Below are positions 5,468 to 6,906 of a DNA stretch of 6,906 bases, piece after piece (positions within the stretch are counted from its first letter, which is position 1; every line of letters starts with the position of its first letter). The position numbers and the translations under genes were made by a program. The notes beneath the pieces are model-generated. The model made no database searches and was not told where the DNA came from. It worked only from the letters and a program-made list of their open reading frames with translations. The stretch comes from JBNKFQ01 sp050289385 (GTDB lineage Bacteria > Pseudomonadota > Gammaproteobacteria > Pseudomonadales > Porticoccaceae): the NCBI GenBank assembly GCA_050289385.1, contig JBNKFQ010000333.1, positions 1 through 6,906 on the forward strand, in the 5' to 3' direction.

Positions 5468-6646
5468 GTGTACCGTTTTTTTGTTACAACAATTACCGTT
5501 ATCATTTATTGCAAAGCCAGCTGTATAAATGCAACGGCTAACGGCAGCTCCTGTCCCGAGAAAAACGAGTTGACCCGACACACCCAGGGTATGGTGTGGG
5601 TTCCCCCTGGCGAATTTCTGATGGGTTCAGACGTCCCGATGTTTCGGGATGCACGACCCAAACATCGGGTTGCATTGGACGGTTTCTGGATTGACGCTAC
5701 GGAAGTCACTAATTCGGACTTCTCCCGATTCGTTGAGTCCACTCGTTATATAACACTGGCTGAACGTACCCCTTCACCGGAAGATTACCCTGGGGCCCCA
5801 CAAGAAATGCTGGTGCCCGGTTCCATTGTATTTTCCCCACCAACCCAAAAAGTGGTTCTGGATGATGCTTACCAATGGTGGCAATTCGTGCCCGGCGCCA
5901 ACTGGCGTCACCCCGAAGGGAAGGGAACAACCATACAACAACGTATGGATCACCCAGTGGTTCATATCGCTTATGAAGACGCCATAGCTTATGCTCACTG
6001 GGCTGGAAAACGCCTTCCTACCGAGGCGGAATGGGAGTATGCAGCTCGAGGCGGGCTCGAAGCCAATGCTTATGCCTGGGGTAATAAATTAAAATTAAAC
6101 AATCGCTATATGGCCAATACTTTCCAGGGTGATTTCCCGCGCTCCAACACTGCTGACGACGGTTATGCGGCCACTTCGCCTGTCAAGGCCTTTCCCGCCA
6201 ATGGTTTTGGACTTTACGGTGTTTCAGGTAATGTCTGGGAATGGACATCAGACTGGTATCGGTTCGACGAATACGTCCGCCGTGCCATGAGCGACAAACC
6301 AGTTATCAACCCCAAGGGCCCGACAATGAGTTATGACCCCACCGAACCAGGCATTCCCAAGCGCGTTCAAAAAGGCGGGTCTTTTCTTTGTACGGATCAG
6401 TATTGTGCCCGCTACCGGCCCGGTGGCCGTGGCAAAGTAGCGCCTGACAGCGGCGCCAACCACATCGGATTCAGGTTGATATATCAGCCGGACTGCCCTG
6501 GCAAACAACAAACAAAAACAAAGAAACAAGGGACAGGCGCTCAAGAAACAAGGGACAGGCGCTTGAACAAACAAGAACAAACAAAAGAAACAAAGGGACA
6601 GGCGCTTTTAAGAGAAAAGCCAGGCGTGCGCCAGCTTCAGATATGA
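5468..6646 (+). CDS. Formylglycine-generating enzyme (sulfatase maturase), exported, with repeat-encoded tail
   Basis: A SUMF1-type FGE: copper-dependent and oxygen-using, it oxidises the CxPxR cysteine of sulfatases to formylglycine. Family blocks in order: MVWVPPGEFLMGSD (42-55), GFWIDATEVTN, DYPGAPQEMLVPGS, WRHPEG, DHPVVHIAYEDA (~161-172), GKRLPTEAEWEYAARGG, GNVWEWTSDW (254-263), GGSFLC-TDQ-YC (303-313) and GFR (334-336). Cys308 and Cys313 match the catalytic copper-binding cysteine pair of human SUMF1 (Cys336/Cys341), so this is a true FGE rather than one of the related non-catalytic sulfatase-modifying-factor proteins. The N-terminus (MYRFFVTTITVIIYC..., residues 1-26) is a signal peptide without a lipobox. 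GTG at 5468 is chosen because the next in-frame Met (42) would remove the signal; GGGG at 5452-5455 is a weak, distant ribosome site, and the 5-bp gap from the sulfatase stop suggests translational coupling. The domain ends near residue 342; the last ~50 residues are a Lys/Gln/Arg-rich tail encoded by three copies of a short repeat, very likely acquired. Confidence 0.93.
   Translation: MYRFFVTTITVIIYCKASCINATANGSSCPEKNELTRHTQGMVWVPPGEFLMGSDVPMFRDARPKHRVALDGFWIDATEVTNSDFSRFVESTRYITLAERTPSPEDYPGAPQEMLVPGSIVFSPPTQKVVLDDAYQWWQFVPGANWRHPEGKGTTIQQRMDHPVVHIAYEDAIAYAHWAGKRLPTEAEWEYAARGGLEANAYAWGNKLKLNNRYMANTFQGDFPRSNTADDGYAATSPVKAFPANGFGLYGVSGNVWEWTSDWYRFDEYVRRAMSDKPVINPKGPTMSYDPTEPGIPKRVQKGGSFLCTDQYCARYRPGGRGKVAPDSGANHIGFRLIYQPDCPGKQQTKTKKQGTGAQETRDRRLNKQEQTKETKGQALLREKPGVRQLQI
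6521..6606 (+). repeat. Three copies of a ~21-bp repeat with core GGGACAGGCGCT inside the FGE 3' end
   Basis: Copies at 6521-6541 and 6543-6563 are identical over 21 bp (AAGAAACAA followed by GGGACAGGCGCT). A third at 6585-6606 has one extra A before the core. The first two are spaced 22 bp apart and the third about 42 bp later, so each is read in a different frame (KKQGTGA, ETRDRRL, KETKGQAL) with no stop. The stretch 6501-6605 is almost free of T on this strand. On the other strand the core reads AGCGCCTGTCCC; I recall similar GNCTGTCCC-type sequences near IS200/Y1-like and REP-associated transposases in many bacteria, and a transposase-like gene end lies 190 bp away. The repeat is directly visible; the mobile origin is inference. 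Confidence 0.85.
6604..6620 (+). repeat. Short inverted repeat at the end of the repeat block
   Basis: GCTTTT (6604-6609) and AAAAGC (6615-6620) are perfect reverse complements around AAGAG. It begins in the last three bases of the third repeat copy and lies inside the FGE reading frame. GGCGC (6601-6605) and GCGCC (6628-6632) form an alternative pairing. Together these could be a small REP-like structure, but the stems are short. Confidence 0.4.
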
Positions 6647-6664
6647 CATTCTCTGAATAAGAGT

Positions 6665-6683
6665 AAATTCCCCGGAATTTTTT
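6665..6683 (+). terminator. Probable intrinsic terminator of the esterase-sulfatase-FGE unit
   Basis: AAATTCC (6665-6671) and GGAATTT (6674-6680) are perfect inverted repeats separated by CC, and the 3' arm runs into TTTTTT (6678-6683). It lies 18 bp after the FGE stop codon. As a folded RNA it is better drawn with six pairs and a CCCG loop. The stem is A/T-rich and therefore weak, but symmetry, T run and position agree. Confidence 0.5.
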
Positions 6684-6739
6684 GTATTGACCCTTGGCGT
6701 TTCAGTCAAAGGCCATTTTCAGGCCAAGAGTATTTGTTG

Positions 6740-6753
6740 TGGGTAAAAACCCA
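6740..6753. repeat. Small hairpin TGGGT-AAAA-ACCCA
   Basis: Perfect 5-bp inverted repeat around AAAA, 42 bp beyond the stop of the minus-strand transposase-like gene. No T run follows it on that strand. It might help end transcription of that gene or be part of its element end; otherwise the spacer 6684-6794 shows nothing I recognise. Confidence 0.25.
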
Positions 6754-6794
6754 TCAGAAAAATAGAAAAAGAATAGCGTAGAACGGTTGGTTTT

Positions 6795-6906
6795 TTATCC
6801 TGTGTCGGTACGCATTGGTTTGCGCTGCACCCCAAAACGTTGTCGGTAACGCTGTTCAAACTGTGTGGAGTTTTCCAGCCAGTATTCTGGCTGAATATTC
6901 AGGCGC
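6795..6906 (-). CDS. C-terminal end of a probable IS200/Y1-like (REP-associated type) transposase, 5' part outside window
   Basis: On the minus strand an open frame enters from the right edge and ends at a TAA at 6795-6797. The 36 codons read RLNIQPEYWLENSTQ then FEQRYRQRFGVQRKPMRTDTG. The pattern RL-I-P-x-x-W-x-x-x-x-x-x-FE-R(F/Y) resembles, from memory, the C-terminal end of the ~300-residue Y1 'transposase' proteins common in marine gammaproteobacteria. Those are single-strand, HUH-tyrosine transposases, often present as single copies next to short repeats. The catalytic part is off-window, so the assignment depends on the tail alone and on the neighbouring repeat block at 6521-6606. It could be another protein ending with a similar helix. 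Confidence 0.5.
   Translation of the reverse strand, partial: RLNIQPEYWLENSTQFEQRYRQRFGVQRKPMRTDTG

Noticed and set aside
6248..6580. Minus-strand frame of 110 codons over the FGE end
   Set aside because: Antisense to the FGE catalytic region; hydrophobic run arises from the complement of the A-rich repeat block.
6521..6606. CRISPR-like repeats
   Set aside because: Only three short copies, irregular spacing of 1 and 21 bp between copies, inside a reading frame, no cas genes.

Overview
The window looks like a piece of a gammaproteobacterial chromosome. At the left edge is the C-terminal half of a RecJ exonuclease that I can match closely, from memory, to the Escherichia coli protein (GGHAMAAG motif, GPWGQ and FPEP blocks, DINE-R-S-QLI ending). 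Everything to the right looks like accessory content: a LysR-type regulator, three genes for exported enzymes, and the tail of a transposase-like gene. By eye, the accessory part is more A/T-rich than recJ, especially the spacers and the esterase and sulfatase genes.

Layout. 1-833 (+): end of recJ. 950-1924 (-): LysR-family regulator, convergent with recJ. 1925-2205: divergent regulatory gap with a palindrome fitting the T-N11-A pattern and a long hairpin. 2206-3840 (+): secreted tannase/feruloyl-esterase family hydrolase with a complete Cys-Ser / Asp / His-Cys catalytic set. 3954-5462 (+): exported Cys-type sulfatase with the C-S-P-N-R signature. 5468-6646 (+): formylglycine-generating enzyme (FGE) with both catalytic cysteines and its own signal peptide, starting 5 bases after the sulfatase stop. 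6665-6683: probable terminator. 6795-6906 (-): last 36 codons of a gene that resembles an IS200/Y1-type transposase C-terminus.

How the genes fit together. The sulfatase needs a cysteine converted to formylglycine, and the adjacent FGE is the enzyme that does this. Both carry export signals, so maturation probably happens outside the cytoplasm. The esterase upstream belongs to a family that cleaves esters of aromatic acids (gallate, ferulate, mono-hydroxyethyl terephthalate). With the divergent LysR gene, the set reads as a small inducible catabolic cassette, possibly for a sulfated aromatic or hydroxycinnamate ester or a sulfated, ester-decorated polysaccharide. The substrate is inference only.

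Most unusual points: three copies of a GGGACAGGCGCT-containing repeat sit inside the FGE reading frame, each read in a different frame, and encode a Lys/Gln/Arg-rich tail next to the transposase-like gene; the esterase appears to have lost the three aspartates of the usual calcium site of its lid; and the sulfatase has Asp-Glu where Asp-Asp is usual.
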